DNA of 64,000 nucleotides, taken from assembly GCA_045637425.1 (NCBI GenBank), contig JAZTZL010000048.1, positions 10,560 through 74,559 of the forward strand, in the 5' to 3' direction. Made by a program: the position numbers and the translations under genes. Shown here piece after piece: positions 15,251 through 25,121 of this stretch; positions within the stretch are counted from its first letter, which is position 1; each line of letters starts with the position of its first letter. Under the pieces are notes generated by a model. That model searched no databases, had not been told where the DNA came from, and saw nothing but the letters and a program-made list of their open reading frames with translations. Source of the DNA: CAJGBR01 sp045637425. Lineage in GTDB: Bacteria; Bacteroidota; Bacteroidia; Bacteroidales; Rikenellaceae.

Positions 15251-17037
15251 TTATCCATCTTCAGCACTGCAAGGAAGGCCGATTGCGGCACCTCTACGCT
15301 ACCCACTTGACGCATTCGCTTCTTACCCTCCTTCTGCTTTTCGAGCAACTTACGCTTACGCGAAATATCACCACCATAACACTTAGCCGTAACGTCTTTT
15401 CGGACTGCCTTAACCGTTTCGCGAGCAATAATTTTTGCTCCGATAGCTGCCTGAATAGCAATGTCAAATTGATGGCGTGGGATTAATTCCTTAAGTTTTT
15501 CACATATCTTGCGACCGAAATCGTAGGCGTGGTCTTTATAAATCAACGCCGAGAGTGCATCGACCTGCTCGCCATTGAGCAGAATATCGAGTTTCGCCAA
15601 ATTCGACTTTTCATATCCCGTCGGGTGGTAGTCAAACGATGCGTAACCACGCGAGATACTCTTCAACTTATCGTAGAAATCAAATACAATTTCAGCCAAC
15701 GGCATCGAGAAATTAACCTCAACACGGTCAGTTGTGATGAATGTCTGGTTGAGCAGAGTACCACGTTTATCAATGCAGAGTTTCATCACGTTACCCAGAT
15801 ATTCGGTTTTTGTGATTACTTCAGCCTTAATGTATGGTTCCTCAATATAGTCAATCAGCGTAGGTTCTGGCAATCCAGATGGGTTATGCACGTCCAGCAC
15901 CTCGCCCTTAGTCGTATAAACCTTGTACGACACGTTAGGCACCGTAGCAATTACGTCCATACCGAACTCGCGATACAAACGCTCTTGGATAATCTCCATA
16001 TGCAACAATCCGAGGAATCCGCATCGGAATCCAAAACCCAGCGCCAATGACGATTCTGGCTCGAATGTCAGCGATGCGTCATTGAGTTGCAGCTTTTCGA
16101 GCGACGCTCTCAAGTCCTCATATTGGTTGCTATCAACGGGATAGATACCCGCAAAGACCATCGGTTTCACCTCTTCAAATCCGGCAATACTCTCTTCACA
16201 AGGATTATCAACGTGAGTAATGGTATCTCCCACCTTCACATCTACCGAACTCTTGATACCCGACATAATGTATCCAACATCACCGCAATGCAACTCATTT
16301 TGTGGCAGATATTTCAGTTTCAACACGCCGATTTCGTCTGCAGTGTATTCGCTGCCCATATTCACAAACTTCACAGTATCGCCCTTCTTAATCGAGCCAT
16401 TGAAAATTCTGAAATATGCAATTACCCCGCGGAATGAATTGAACACCGAGTCAAAAATCAGTGCCTGCAGCGGTGCGTTGTCATCGCCCTTCGGAGCCGG
16501 AATTCTGTCAATAATTGCATCAAGAACAGCGTCTACCCCCTGACCCGTACGAGCCGAAACGGGAATAATCTCATCTCTGCCGCAGCCCAACATATCCACA
16601 ATCTGGTCTTTCACCTCATCGACCATTGCAGCCTGCATATCAATCTTGTTGATAATCGGAATAATTTCCAAATCGTGTTCCATAGCGAGGTAGAGGTTCG
16701 AAATGGTCTGAGCCTGAATACCTTGCGTAGCATCGACAATCAACAGCGCACCCTCACACGAAGCAATCGCACGCGACACCTCATATGAGAAGTCCACGTG
16801 TCCCGGAGTATCAATCAGGTTTAATGTATATGTCTGCCCATCACGAACATAGTTCATCTGAATGGCGTGGCTCTTAATGGTAATACCCTTTTCACGTTCA
16901 AGGTCCATATTATCGAGCACCTGAGCCTGCTGTTCGCGCTGAGTCAGTGTATTTGTCATCTCGAGCAGACGGTCTGCCAATGTACTCTTTCCGTGGTCAA
17001 TATGAGCTATAATGCAAAAATTGCGAATATTTTTCAT
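15247..17037 (-). CDS. lepA: Elongation factor 4 (LepA)
   Basis: 596 residues from ATG 17037 (MKNIRNFCIIAHIDHGKSTL); a longer frame to 17055 is unlikely. GTPase motifs are present: AHIDHGKS (G1), DTPGHVDF (G3), NKID (G4). The LepA-specific C-terminal domain carries KIIARETVKAVRKDVTAKCYG, GDISRKRKLLEKQKEGKKRM and RQVGSVEVPQSAFLAVL. EF4 is a ribosome-associated back-translocase/assembly GTPase. A strong promoter is at 17065-17095. The gene is monocistronic and converges with the chromate-transporter pair. Confidence 0.97.
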   Translation of the reverse strand: MKNIRNFCIIAHIDHGKSTLADRLLEMTNTLTQREQQAQVLDNMDLEREKGITIKSHAIQMNYVRDGQTYTLNLIDTPGHVDFSYEVSRAIASCEGALLIVDATQGIQAQTISNLYLAMEHDLEIIPIINKIDMQAAMVDEVKDQIVDMLGCGRDEIIPVSARTGQGVDAVLDAIIDRIPAPKGDDNAPLQALIFDSVFNSFRGVIAYFRIFNGSIKKGDTVKFVNMGSEYTADEIGVLKLKYLPQNELHCGDVGYIMSGIKSSVDVKVGDTITHVDNPCEESIAGFEEVKPMVFAGIYPVDSNQYEDLRASLEKLQLNDASLTFEPESSLALGFGFRCGFLGLLHMEIIQERLYREFGMDVIATVPNVSYKVYTTKGEVLDVHNPSGLPEPTLIDYIEEPYIKAEVITKTEYLGNVMKLCIDKRGTLLNQTFITTDRVEVNFSMPLAEIVFDFYDKLKSISRGYASFDYHPTGYEKSNLAKLDILLNGEQVDALSALIYKDHAYDFGRKICEKLKELIPRHQFDIAIQAAIGAKIIARETVKAVRKDVTAKCYGGDISRKRKLLEKQKEGKKRMRQVGSVEVPQSAFLAVLKMDN

Positions 17038-17064
17038 CTGATTCAAATAAAACACTTAACGGTG

Positions 17065-17095
17065 CAAAGTTACAAAATTTCACTTGATTTTCAAA
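17065..17095 (-). promoter_or_regulatory. lepA promoter
   Basis: On the minus strand TTTG (forward CAAA 17092-17095), a 19-bp spacer and TAACTTTG (forward 17065-17072) match the consensus, 27 bp upstream of the lepA start. Confidence 0.75.
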
Positions 17096-17176
17096 AAACA
17101 AACCAACATTGCAATCTGCACTATGGTATATTTTTTGTCAGTAGTGCAAAATAAATCTATGCAAATACCAACTATT

Positions 17177-18295
17177 ATGAATATCAAAGAGTTGATTGTA
17201 ATTTTCATTTTTGCTGCATCACTCGCAGGGTGTCGCGAGGCTAAACAGAGCAATGTCGAAATTCGCGTACCCGTAGCCACTGCTACCCCGCAGGACGTTC
17301 CCGTAACGATGCAGTTCGTCGGTCAGACCTATGGACGAGCAGACATCAACATCGTAGCGCGAGTAAACGGCTACCTTAAAGGTATCTACTTTTCGCAAGG
17401 CAGTTCCGTTCGGGTCGGACAATTACTTTACCGCATCGAACCGCAACCTATCGAAGCACAAGTAGCCGAGGCGAATGCTGCGCTGGCATCGGCAGTCAGT
17501 GCGCTGGTACAAGCTCAGAGCAATTACAACCGAGTCAAACCTCTGGCTGCGATATATGCCGTAAGTCAAAGCACTCTCGACGACGCATCGGCACAACTTT
17601 CAGCTGCCAAAGCTCAGGTAAACTCCGCTGAAGCGCAACTTGAATATGCTCGCATTCAGTTGAGTTATACCGACATTCGTTCGCCGATAAACGGAGTAAT
17701 CGGACTGACAAATGCACGGGTTGGCGACTACGTTGGACTGGGCTCGAACATTCCCGTACTCAACACCGTGTCGCAGATTGACACTATTCTTGTTAGGTTC
17801 TACATTCCATCTGACCGCTACACCACCTTTGCTGAAAAAGGTAGCAAAATCAGATTCAACGACATACGTCTAAAACTAAGCAATGGGCAATACTATCCGC
17901 TGCAGGGCAGGTTCGACTTCATTGGCCGAGCCGTGTCACCCTCAACAGGGTCGATAGATGTGCAGGTTAGTTTCGCGAATCCTGACTCACTGCTGCGCCC
18001 AGGAGAATTTGCCGAGATAACGGCCGTAGTAGACACGCTGCACAACCGAATAGTAATACCTCAACGGGCTGTAATTCAGACTCAAAATAACAATAGTGTA
18101 ATGACACTCGACTCCGAAGACCGAGTGCAGATTCAAAGCATCACACTCGGACCCAAATGGGGCGAGATGTGGGTCGTGGAATCGGGACTCAAGAGCGGCG
18201 AACGCGTAGTAGTAGAGGGGTTACACAAACTAAAATCAGGAATGAAGGTAACGCCAGAGCCATTCTCAACTAAAAATCAACAAAATGAAGAATAA
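17177..18295 (+). CDS. RND efflux periplasmic adaptor (AcrA/MexA-like lipoprotein)
   Basis: 372 residues from ATG 17177; the frame is open to 17084 but only this start precedes a signal peptide (MNIKELIVIFIFAASLAGC, Cys 19 as lipid site). Then come a lipoyl-like part (FVGQTYGRADINIVARVNGY), a helical hairpin rich in Ala/Gln (VAEANAALASAVSALVQAQS...), and beta-barrel and membrane-proximal parts (GRAVSPSTGSIDVQVSFANP, LLRPGEFAEI). It links the inner-membrane pump to the outer-membrane channel. Its end overlaps the RND gene by 11 bp. Confidence 0.94.
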   Translation: MNIKELIVIFIFAASLAGCREAKQSNVEIRVPVATATPQDVPVTMQFVGQTYGRADINIVARVNGYLKGIYFSQGSSVRVGQLLYRIEPQPIEAQVAEANAALASAVSALVQAQSNYNRVKPLAAIYAVSQSTLDDASAQLSAAKAQVNSAEAQLEYARIQLSYTDIRSPINGVIGLTNARVGDYVGLGSNIPVLNTVSQIDTILVRFYIPSDRYTTFAEKGSKIRFNDIRLKLSNGQYYPLQGRFDFIGRAVSPSTGSIDVQVSFANPDSLLRPGEFAEITAVVDTLHNRIVIPQRAVIQTQNNNSVMTLDSEDRVQIQSITLGPKWGEMWVVESGLKSGERVVVEGLHKLKSGMKVTPEPFSTKNQQNEE

Positions 18296-21200
18296 TTTTT
18301 TCGTACGGCGACCGATATTCGCAATGGTCATAGCTATTGTTACACTGATACTTGGCGCCATTTCAATCGCAGATTTACCCGTCGAGCAATACCCCGACAT
18401 TACCCCTCCGATGGTTCAGGTGCAGGCTACGTATCAGGGAGCCGATGCGCTGAGCGTCGAAGAGTCGGTAGCAACCCCCATAGAGGAGGCTGTAAACGGC
18501 GTGAGCGATATGATATATATGATGTCCACCAACTCGTCGAACGGACAGATGTCGCTCGATGTTAGTTTCGCCGTAGGATCGAATCCCGACCTGAATACTA
18601 TTTTCACACAAAACAGAGTCTCGACGGCTACACCCGAGTTGCCACCAATCGTAGCGACTCAAGGCGTAACTACCACAAAAACGCAGACAAGTTTTATTCT
18701 TGTAATGTCGCTATTTTCCGACGGCAGATTTGACGAGACATTCATTGCTAATTATGCGATGATTAATCTTCAGGACCGCCTCAAACGCATAAATGGCGTA
18801 GGACAGGTACAGATTTTGGGTGCAGGCGAATATGCAATGAGAATTTGGATTCGCCCCGACCGATTGGATTACCTGAATATTACTGTCGAGCAAATTGTCG
18901 CAGCAATAAACTCACAGAGTCAGATTGTTCCCGGCGGTCAATTGGGCGGCGAACCCGCTCCCGACGGCACGGAATACACCTACACTATTCTGATGCCCGC
19001 ACAGGACCGCACGCCCGAAGAGTTCGCCAATATTATTATCCGCACTAACCCCGACGGCTCACTATTGAGGCTCGGCGATGTAGCCCGAATCGAACTCGGT
19101 GCGCAGACATATAACATCAGTTCGCGTTATAATAATCTACCCTCAGCCGTCATTCCAATATACCTTGCTCCGGGTAATAATGCCGTAGAGGTCGGCAGAA
19201 AGATCAAACAGGTAATGGCTGAACTCTCAAAAAATTTCCCAGAGGGTATGGACTACGACATCATCGTCGATTCGACCGAAACAATTATGAAAGGTATTGA
19301 GGAAATTATCCTCACACTGCTTTTTGCGCTGATTTTGGTTATTGCCGTAATCTACTTTTTCGTTCAGGACTTTAGAGCTACGCTTGTACCTGTCATAGCC
19401 ATTCCCGTCTCGCTGGTTGGTGCATTCATATTGTTTCCGCTGTTCGGATTCTCGATAAATGTATTCTCTATGTTGGCACTCGTGCTGGCAATAGGCCTTG
19501 TCGTAGATGACGCTATAGTAGTGGTCGAGGCTGTACAGGTAAACATTGCTCGGGGAATGTCCCCTCGGGTAGCAACGGTCGCAGCAATGAATACCGTAGC
19601 CTCGCCCATCATCGCAACTACGGTAGTGCTGATTGCAGTATTTCTGCCCGTAGGTCTTATGCCTGGCGCAGCAGGAAAACTCTACCAGCAATTTGCGCTG
19701 ACCATAGCCTTCTCCGTAGCACTCTCGGGCATCAATGCACTGACACTGAGTCCTGCGCTATGCTCAATTCTGATGCGCCCATCGAGCAGCAAAAAAGATT
19801 CGACACTGAACCGTTTCTTCGGACGATTCAACCATTGGTTCGACAGTTCGGTAGACAAATATCTCGACAAGAACAAAATAATAATGCGCCATTCGGCTCG
19901 CACATTCATATTCATAGCCATCATTGCAGCTGCAGCCTTAGCCATACTGCGCTTTATGCCTTCGGGTTTTCTGCCCGATGAAGACCAGGGCTATCTGCTT
20001 ACAAACATTCAGTTGCCCGCAGCAGCGTCACTACAACGCACCGAACAGACTATCAATGATATAATCACCGACATAAAGGATAATCCCAATATCGAATCCA
20101 TCTCAGGCGTAGCCGGTTACAGCATTCTCTCGGGTAGCGCATCATCGAATATGGGTGTTCTGTTTATTTCGCTGAAGGACTACTCGAAACGCAAGGCTAC
20201 GGCATCACAGCTCGTGGAGCAACTCAACGGACAACTCTACTCAGAGATTAACTCCGCAAATGTCTATACCTTCGGGCCACCTTCGATTCCGGGTTTGGGA
20301 CCTGGCTCGGGATTCACCATTATGATTCAGGACAAGGGCGGGAACTCGCCGCAATACCTTGCAGAGAACTGCGCACGGTTCGTCGAGGCTGCAGCACGCC
20401 GCCCCGAGGTGCAAACCATCACCGAGACCTTCTCGGCAAATGTCCCCCAGCGAGCCATTTCGATTAACGATGAGATGGTCCTGAAAGCTGGCGTGGATAT
20501 AAATGAAGTGCACAACGTACTGAGCACATTCTTGGGCGGCAGTTATGTCAATACATTTAACCGATTCGGGCGACTCTATCAGATTTACATTCAGGCCGAA
20601 GCCGACTACCGACAACGCGAGGAGCAACTCGACCTCTATTTCATAACCAACAATCAGGGAGAAACATTCCCACTGTCGGCATTCATCGAGATTCGTGACA
20701 CCATCGGCGTGCAGTACACCAATAGATTTAATCTGTATCGTGCGTCGCAGGTTACGGGACTCCCCGCAAAGGGCTACTCGACCTCGGAGTGTAACAATGC
20801 GCTGGCCGAAGTAGCCGACTCTGTTCTGCCCGATGATATGGGCTACGCGTGGAGCAATATGTCCTATCAGGAGGAGAATACGCACGGTGAGGGCATCGTA
20901 TTCCTATATGCCGTAATATTCGTATTCCTCATACTCGCAGCCCTCTATGAAAGTTGGACTCTGCCGCTGGCCGTAATCGTAGGGATACCATTCGCCATAT
21001 TCGGTGCAATGCTCTTCCTCGCAGCAGGTTATCTAATCAATCCCAAATACATAAATGATATTTTCCTACAGGTATCGCTGATTATGCTCATCGGCTTGGC
21101 TGCGAAAAATGCCATTCTGATTATTGAGTACGCCAAGGAGCGTTTCGACGATGGAATGTCGCTGAAAGATGCAGCCCTCGAGAGTGCAAAGTTGAGAATC

Positions 21201-21470
21201 CGACCAATCATTATGACTTCGCTATCATTTATTCTGGGCGTATTGCCGCTGATATTTGCTACGGGAGCCAACTCTACAGCCCGCAACGAAATGGGACTCG
21301 CCCTCTTCGGCGGAATGCTCATCACCACAATCATCGCACTTTTCACCTACCCCGCCATATTCGTAGCATTCGGCAAGTGGTGCAAGTATGAAAAAATCCG
21401 AGAAAAAGAGCAGGCTCTCGCACAGGAAGATGCCCGAGCATTGGAATCCATAAACACATCAAAACAATGA
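18285..21470 (+). CDS. RND multidrug efflux pump, inner-membrane subunit (AcrB/HAE1 type)
   Basis: 1061 residues. It has the typical start FFVRRPIFAMVIAIVTLILG, the TM4 proton-relay pair in GLVVDDAIVVVE, FLPVGLMPGAAGKLYQQFA, a large periplasmic domain with PSIPGLGPGSGFTI, and the C-terminal repeat GLAAKNAILIIEYAKE. Twelve membrane segments are expected. It exports hydrophobic and amphipathic compounds using the proton gradient. It overlaps both neighbours (adaptor by 11 bp, outer-membrane factor by 4 bp), so the three genes form a coupled tripartite operon. No regulator gene is adjacent. Confidence 0.96.
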   Translation: MKNNFFVRRPIFAMVIAIVTLILGAISIADLPVEQYPDITPPMVQVQATYQGADALSVEESVATPIEEAVNGVSDMIYMMSTNSSNGQMSLDVSFAVGSNPDLNTIFTQNRVSTATPELPPIVATQGVTTTKTQTSFILVMSLFSDGRFDETFIANYAMINLQDRLKRINGVGQVQILGAGEYAMRIWIRPDRLDYLNITVEQIVAAINSQSQIVPGGQLGGEPAPDGTEYTYTILMPAQDRTPEEFANIIIRTNPDGSLLRLGDVARIELGAQTYNISSRYNNLPSAVIPIYLAPGNNAVEVGRKIKQVMAELSKNFPEGMDYDIIVDSTETIMKGIEEIILTLLFALILVIAVIYFFVQDFRATLVPVIAIPVSLVGAFILFPLFGFSINVFSMLALVLAIGLVVDDAIVVVEAVQVNIARGMSPRVATVAAMNTVASPIIATTVVLIAVFLPVGLMPGAAGKLYQQFALTIAFSVALSGINALTLSPALCSILMRPSSSKKDSTLNRFFGRFNHWFDSSVDKYLDKNKIIMRHSARTFIFIAIIAAAALAILRFMPSGFLPDEDQGYLLTNIQLPAAASLQRTEQTINDIITDIKDNPNIESISGVAGYSILSGSASSNMGVLFISLKDYSKRKATASQLVEQLNGQLYSEINSANVYTFGPPSIPGLGPGSGFTIMIQDKGGNSPQYLAENCARFVEAAARRPEVQTITETFSANVPQRAISINDEMVLKAGVDINEVHNVLSTFLGGSYVNTFNRFGRLYQIYIQAEADYRQREEQLDLYFITNNQGETFPLSAFIEIRDTIGVQYTNRFNLYRASQVTGLPAKGYSTSECNNALAEVADSVLPDDMGYAWSNMSYQEENTHGEGIVFLYAVIFVFLILAALYESWTLPLAVIVGIPFAIFGAMLFLAAGYLINPKYINDIFLQVSLIMLIGLAAKNAILIIEYAKERFDDGMSLKDAALESAKLRIRPIIMTSLSFILGVLPLIFATGANSTARNEMGLALFGGMLITTIIALFTYPAIFVAFGKWCKYEKIREKEQALAQEDARALESINTSKQ

Positions 21471-22861
21471 AAAGATTTCTCACGATACTGATATTTAGCA
21501 TTTTGCTAATGGGGTGTATGGTTGGGCCGCGATTCCGCACTCCGCAAATTGATATGCCCGCAGAGTTCGGCAGCGGCGCACACCCGAGCGACTCGTTAGA
21601 GGAGCTCTGCTGGTGGACAATCTTTCCCGATTCGATTCTCCACCGCCTGATTATGCTTGCACTCGAAAATAACCGTTCAGCGGAGATAGCCCTCTCGCGC
21701 GTGGAGACCGCACGTCTAAATTTGGGCATTGCACGTTCACACCTGCTGCCTGGTGTAGCGCTCAACCTTTCGGGTCAGTACGGCAACCTATCTGCATCGG
21801 CCATAAAACCCGAAAATCCGATTCAGATTTACTCCACACCGATGACCATCAGCTGGGAAGCAGATATCTTCGGAGCAAATCGCCGAACATCTGAGAAGGC
21901 TCGTTATGAGCTACTTGCCAGCGAATATGGACTACGCGCCGTAAGGCTATCACTGATAGCAGAGGTAGCACATAGTTATTTCTCGCTACTTGAATACAAA
22001 CGCTCGCTGGCTATTGCCCAGAGTACGCTTGCTACACGTAATACCTCTTACAATCTTATGCTAGAGAGTTTCAATCAGGGTACCATCTCCGAACTCGAAC
22101 TGAGACAAGCCGAAACGCAACGAGCCGTAGTAGCTACGGCAGTACCCAAATACCGACTCGCCATTGCAGAAACTGCACACGCACTCTCGGTACTGACCGG
22201 ACAATGGGCTACTGATTCTCTGACTACAGGGTTATCGCTTAGTCTGCAATCCATTCCAGAAGAGATTCCGACGGGACTGCCGTCGCAACTGCTCGAACGC
22301 CGCCCTGACATTATGCAACAATGGGCGCTACTCGGAGCAGCAAATGCTGACATAGGCATAGCACAAGCAGCTCGCTTCCCGACCCTAACTCTGACCGGTC
22401 AAGGCGGTATGTTTACCCGAGATATAAGCAATATCCTAAAGGGAGAATCGTTTATGTGGCAGGCAGCCGGGAGCATTGCTCAACCGATACTGAACTTCGG
22501 AGCAAATCGCAAACGGGTGAAAATCACTCGCGAACAATACCGTCAACAAGTATTGCAGTATGAACAAACCGTACTACAAGCCTACTCTGAAGTGAAAGAT
22601 GCACTCGAACAGATTGAGAGTTACAAGCAGCAATACATAGCTAATGCCGAAATCGTAGCCGCAGCCCGAATCACAACCTACCTCTCGCAAAAGAGATACA
22701 TCAGCGGATTCACGGACTACCTCGAGGTGCTCGACTCGGAACGCGACCTGTTTGATGCCGAACTCGAACTATCTACGGCTATGAGCAATTGGCTCAATGC
22801 CTATGTATCCCTATACAAAGCATTGGGCGGAGGCTGGATTACTCCGCCACCGCCCAAATAG
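21467..22861 (+). CDS. Outer-membrane efflux channel lipoprotein (OprM/NodT family)
   Basis: 464 residues. The lipobox is LLMGC (Cys 17), followed by VGPRFRTPQI, the usual start of NodT-family channels. Two repeats of long Ala/Leu/Glu helices typical of TolC-like proteins follow (AIALSRVETARLNLGIARS-type segments; LLERRPDIMQQWALLGAAN; ADIGIAQAARFPTL). It forms the trimeric exit duct of the RND pump encoded directly upstream. It ends 21 bp from the convergent SulP gene without a visible terminator hairpin. Confidence 0.94.
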   Translation: MKRFLTILIFSILLMGCMVGPRFRTPQIDMPAEFGSGAHPSDSLEELCWWTIFPDSILHRLIMLALENNRSAEIALSRVETARLNLGIARSHLLPGVALNLSGQYGNLSASAIKPENPIQIYSTPMTISWEADIFGANRRTSEKARYELLASEYGLRAVRLSLIAEVAHSYFSLLEYKRSLAIAQSTLATRNTSYNLMLESFNQGTISELELRQAETQRAVVATAVPKYRLAIAETAHALSVLTGQWATDSLTTGLSLSLQSIPEEIPTGLPSQLLERRPDIMQQWALLGAANADIGIAQAARFPTLTLTGQGGMFTRDISNILKGESFMWQAAGSIAQPILNFGANRKRVKITREQYRQQVLQYEQTVLQAYSEVKDALEQIESYKQQYIANAEIVAAARITTYLSQKRYISGFTDYLEVLDSERDLFDAELELSTAMSNWLNAYVSLYKALGGGWITPPPPK

Positions 22862-22881
22862 TAAAACAATTTCAGTTATAG

Positions 22882-24594
22882 TTACTCTTTTTCAACCACA
22901 AGTTCATTGGCACGTTCCAATGCGATGTTTATGTGGCTGCAGATATTTTCCGAGCCTAACAATTCGGGGAATCCTGCACGCTCAAGTGTTTTGTGTACAT
23001 CTTCGTTCACACCAGACAATACAACCTGAATGCCATCTCGACGAGATGTCAAACACAGCGATTCAAGGTTATGAATACCTGTCGAGTCAATAAACGGCAC
23101 TCGACGCATACGAATAATTCTCACTTTAACCTTTGCTGAACGCATCTTACTCATCATCTCCTCGAAACGGTTAGCAATACCAAAGAAGTATGGGCCATCG
23201 ATTTCGTACACCTCAACACCTTCGGGAATGAGCAGCGTTTCGTCACTTGCGATTGCGATATCAGTCTCTTTGTTAGGGTCGATCTCCTTAGTGAAGGAAC
23301 GGATAACAGTCGATTCGCTGGCACGTTTAAGGAATGATACGGCAGCCATCAACAGACCGATTTCAATTGCGATTGTCAAGTCAAAGATAACGGTCAGAAG
23401 GAATGTCGCAATCAGGATAGCGAAGTCCAATCTTGGGTTACGCCACAGAGCAACAAAACTTCTCCAGCCACTCATATTGTAAGCTACAACAATCAACACC
23501 GCAGCCAAAGTCGGCATCGGAATGAGTTCAACATATTGGCCTAGCACCAACAATACCAACAATAGCACTACGGCGTGAACCAAGCCTGCAACAGGAGTAC
23601 GGCCACCATTGTTGATATTAGCCATTGTTCGCGCAATAGCACCTGTACAAGGGATACCGCCAAAGAATGGGACTACGATATTTGCGATACCCTGACCCAC
23701 CAACTCGGTATTTGAGTCGTGACGAGCACCGATAGCACCATCAGCCACCATAGCCGACAACAACGACTCGATAGCACAGAGAATTGCAATCGAGAATGCC
23801 ACTGGCAACAACGTTCTGATCATAGGCATAATTCCGCCTTCGGGAATTGCGAATCGCGACAAGTCAGGCATCGGGAATCCTGTGGGCAGTTTGAACAAGT
23901 CGCGGATTGTACTTACAGAATCAACACCTGCATACTCCACCAACAACATACTCACCGGAGTCATAATCAAAATCGCAGCCAATGAACCCGGAATCTTCTT
24001 GGAAATCTTAGGCATCAAGAAGATAATCAACAGACTGACTACGCCAATCATCGTACTCCAGATATCCAGATTGCCAAAATTCTTAATATAGCAACCCCAT
24101 TTTTCGACGAATCCAGCCGGAACATCTTTGATTCCGAGACCGAAAAAGTCATTCATCTGAGTCGAGAAAATTGTCAATGCGATACCGCCTGTAAAACCGA
24201 TAATCACAGGATAAGGCACAAATTTGATGATTCCGCCAAGTTTATACACACCCATTAGAACGAGCATAATACCCGCCATAACCGTAGCTACGACAAGTCC
24301 CGCCATACCAAATTGTTGTATAACTCCGTAGATGATGATGATGAATGCTCCGGTCGGCCCACCGATTTGGACGTCAGAACCGCCAAATGCCGAAATCAGG
24401 AAGCCCCCGATTATGGCCGTAACAAGACCTTCAAACGGACCTACGCCCGAAGCGATACCAAAAGCGATAGCCAGCGGGATTGCGATGATACCCACTATGA
24501 CACCGGCCATCAAATCTGCCGAGAATTTACGGCGATCGTAATTTTTCAGCGCATCGAATAACTTAGGCTGAAACGATGTAAGTTGCAGTTTCAC
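22882..24594 (-). CDS. SulP-family anion transporter with STAS domain
   Basis: 570 residues. The membrane domain of about 12-14 segments begins AGVIVGIIAIPLAIAFGIAS and includes GPTGAFIIIIYGV, FTGGIALTIFSTQMND and GIPCTGAIARTMANI, the SulP signature regions. The C-terminal STAS domain (about 450-560) contains VRIIRMRRVPFIDSTGIHNL. Substrates of bacterial SulP proteins include sulfate, bicarbonate and dicarboxylates; the one here cannot be chosen. A possible -7 box (TAACTTTG on minus, forward 24631-24638) lies 37 bp upstream. It is monocistronic. Confidence 0.94.
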   Translation of the reverse strand: MKLQLTSFQPKLFDALKNYDRRKFSADLMAGVIVGIIAIPLAIAFGIASGVGPFEGLVTAIIGGFLISAFGGSDVQIGGPTGAFIIIIYGVIQQFGMAGLVVATVMAGIMLVLMGVYKLGGIIKFVPYPVIIGFTGGIALTIFSTQMNDFFGLGIKDVPAGFVEKWGCYIKNFGNLDIWSTMIGVVSLLIIFLMPKISKKIPGSLAAILIMTPVSMLLVEYAGVDSVSTIRDLFKLPTGFPMPDLSRFAIPEGGIMPMIRTLLPVAFSIAILCAIESLLSAMVADGAIGARHDSNTELVGQGIANIVVPFFGGIPCTGAIARTMANINNGGRTPVAGLVHAVVLLLVLLVLGQYVELIPMPTLAAVLIVVAYNMSGWRSFVALWRNPRLDFAILIATFLLTVIFDLTIAIEIGLLMAAVSFLKRASESTVIRSFTKEIDPNKETDIAIASDETLLIPEGVEVYEIDGPYFFGIANRFEEMMSKMRSAKVKVRIIRMRRVPFIDSTGIHNLESLCLTSRRDGIQVVLSGVNEDVHKTLERAGFPELLGSENICSHINIALERANELVVEKE

Positions 24595-24684
24595 AGCTAA
24601 TTAGATTATTTTTAACGAATTTTCAAAGCGCAAAGTTACGCAAATTTCGCTGAAAATATTCTAATTAGACTTAAAATATCACAT

Positions 24685-25116
24685 TTATGGCAGTTCTACG
24701 CGTTCGACTTCTATGCCGATTCTGCGCAACAACTCCACTCCGTCATTTGAATGATAAGGATCACAATAGACCACTCGACGGATACCCGATTGAATAATCA
24801 GTTTGGCACACTCAAGACACGGCGATGCTGTTACATACAGTGTAGCACCCTCGCTACTCTGGTTAGACTTGGCAACCTTTGTGATAGCATTAGCCTCGGC
24901 GTGCAACACATAAGGTTTAGTCTTACCCGTTTCATCTTCGCAAATATTCTCGAATCCACACGGCGTACCGTTGTATCCGTCCGAGATAATCATCTTATCG
25001 CGAACAATAATAGCACCGACCTGACGTCTGACGCAATATGAATTCTCAGCCCAAATCTTCGCCATTCGCAAATAGCGCATATCGAGTTGCAACTGCTTGT
25101 CTTCGTAGTATCCCAT
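24685..25116 (-). CDS. Deoxycytidylate (dCMP) deaminase family protein
   Basis: 143 residues from ATG 25116, chosen because it follows the manA stop by 5 bp; an in-frame start at 25155 would overlap manA. Zinc-site motifs HAEANAI and PCLECAKLII, plus AENSYCVRRQVGAIIVRD and SDGYNGTPCGFEN, mark the dCMP-deaminase/ComEB group. It makes dUMP for thymidylate synthesis. It is probably co-transcribed with manA, although the two functions are unrelated. Confidence 0.92.
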   Translation of the reverse strand: MGYYEDKQLQLDMRYLRMAKIWAENSYCVRRQVGAIIVRDKMIISDGYNGTPCGFENICEDETGKTKPYVLHAEANAITKVAKSNQSSEGATLYVTASPCLECAKLIIQSGIRRVVYCDPYHSNDGVELLRRIGIEVERVELP

Positions 25117-25121
25117 AACTA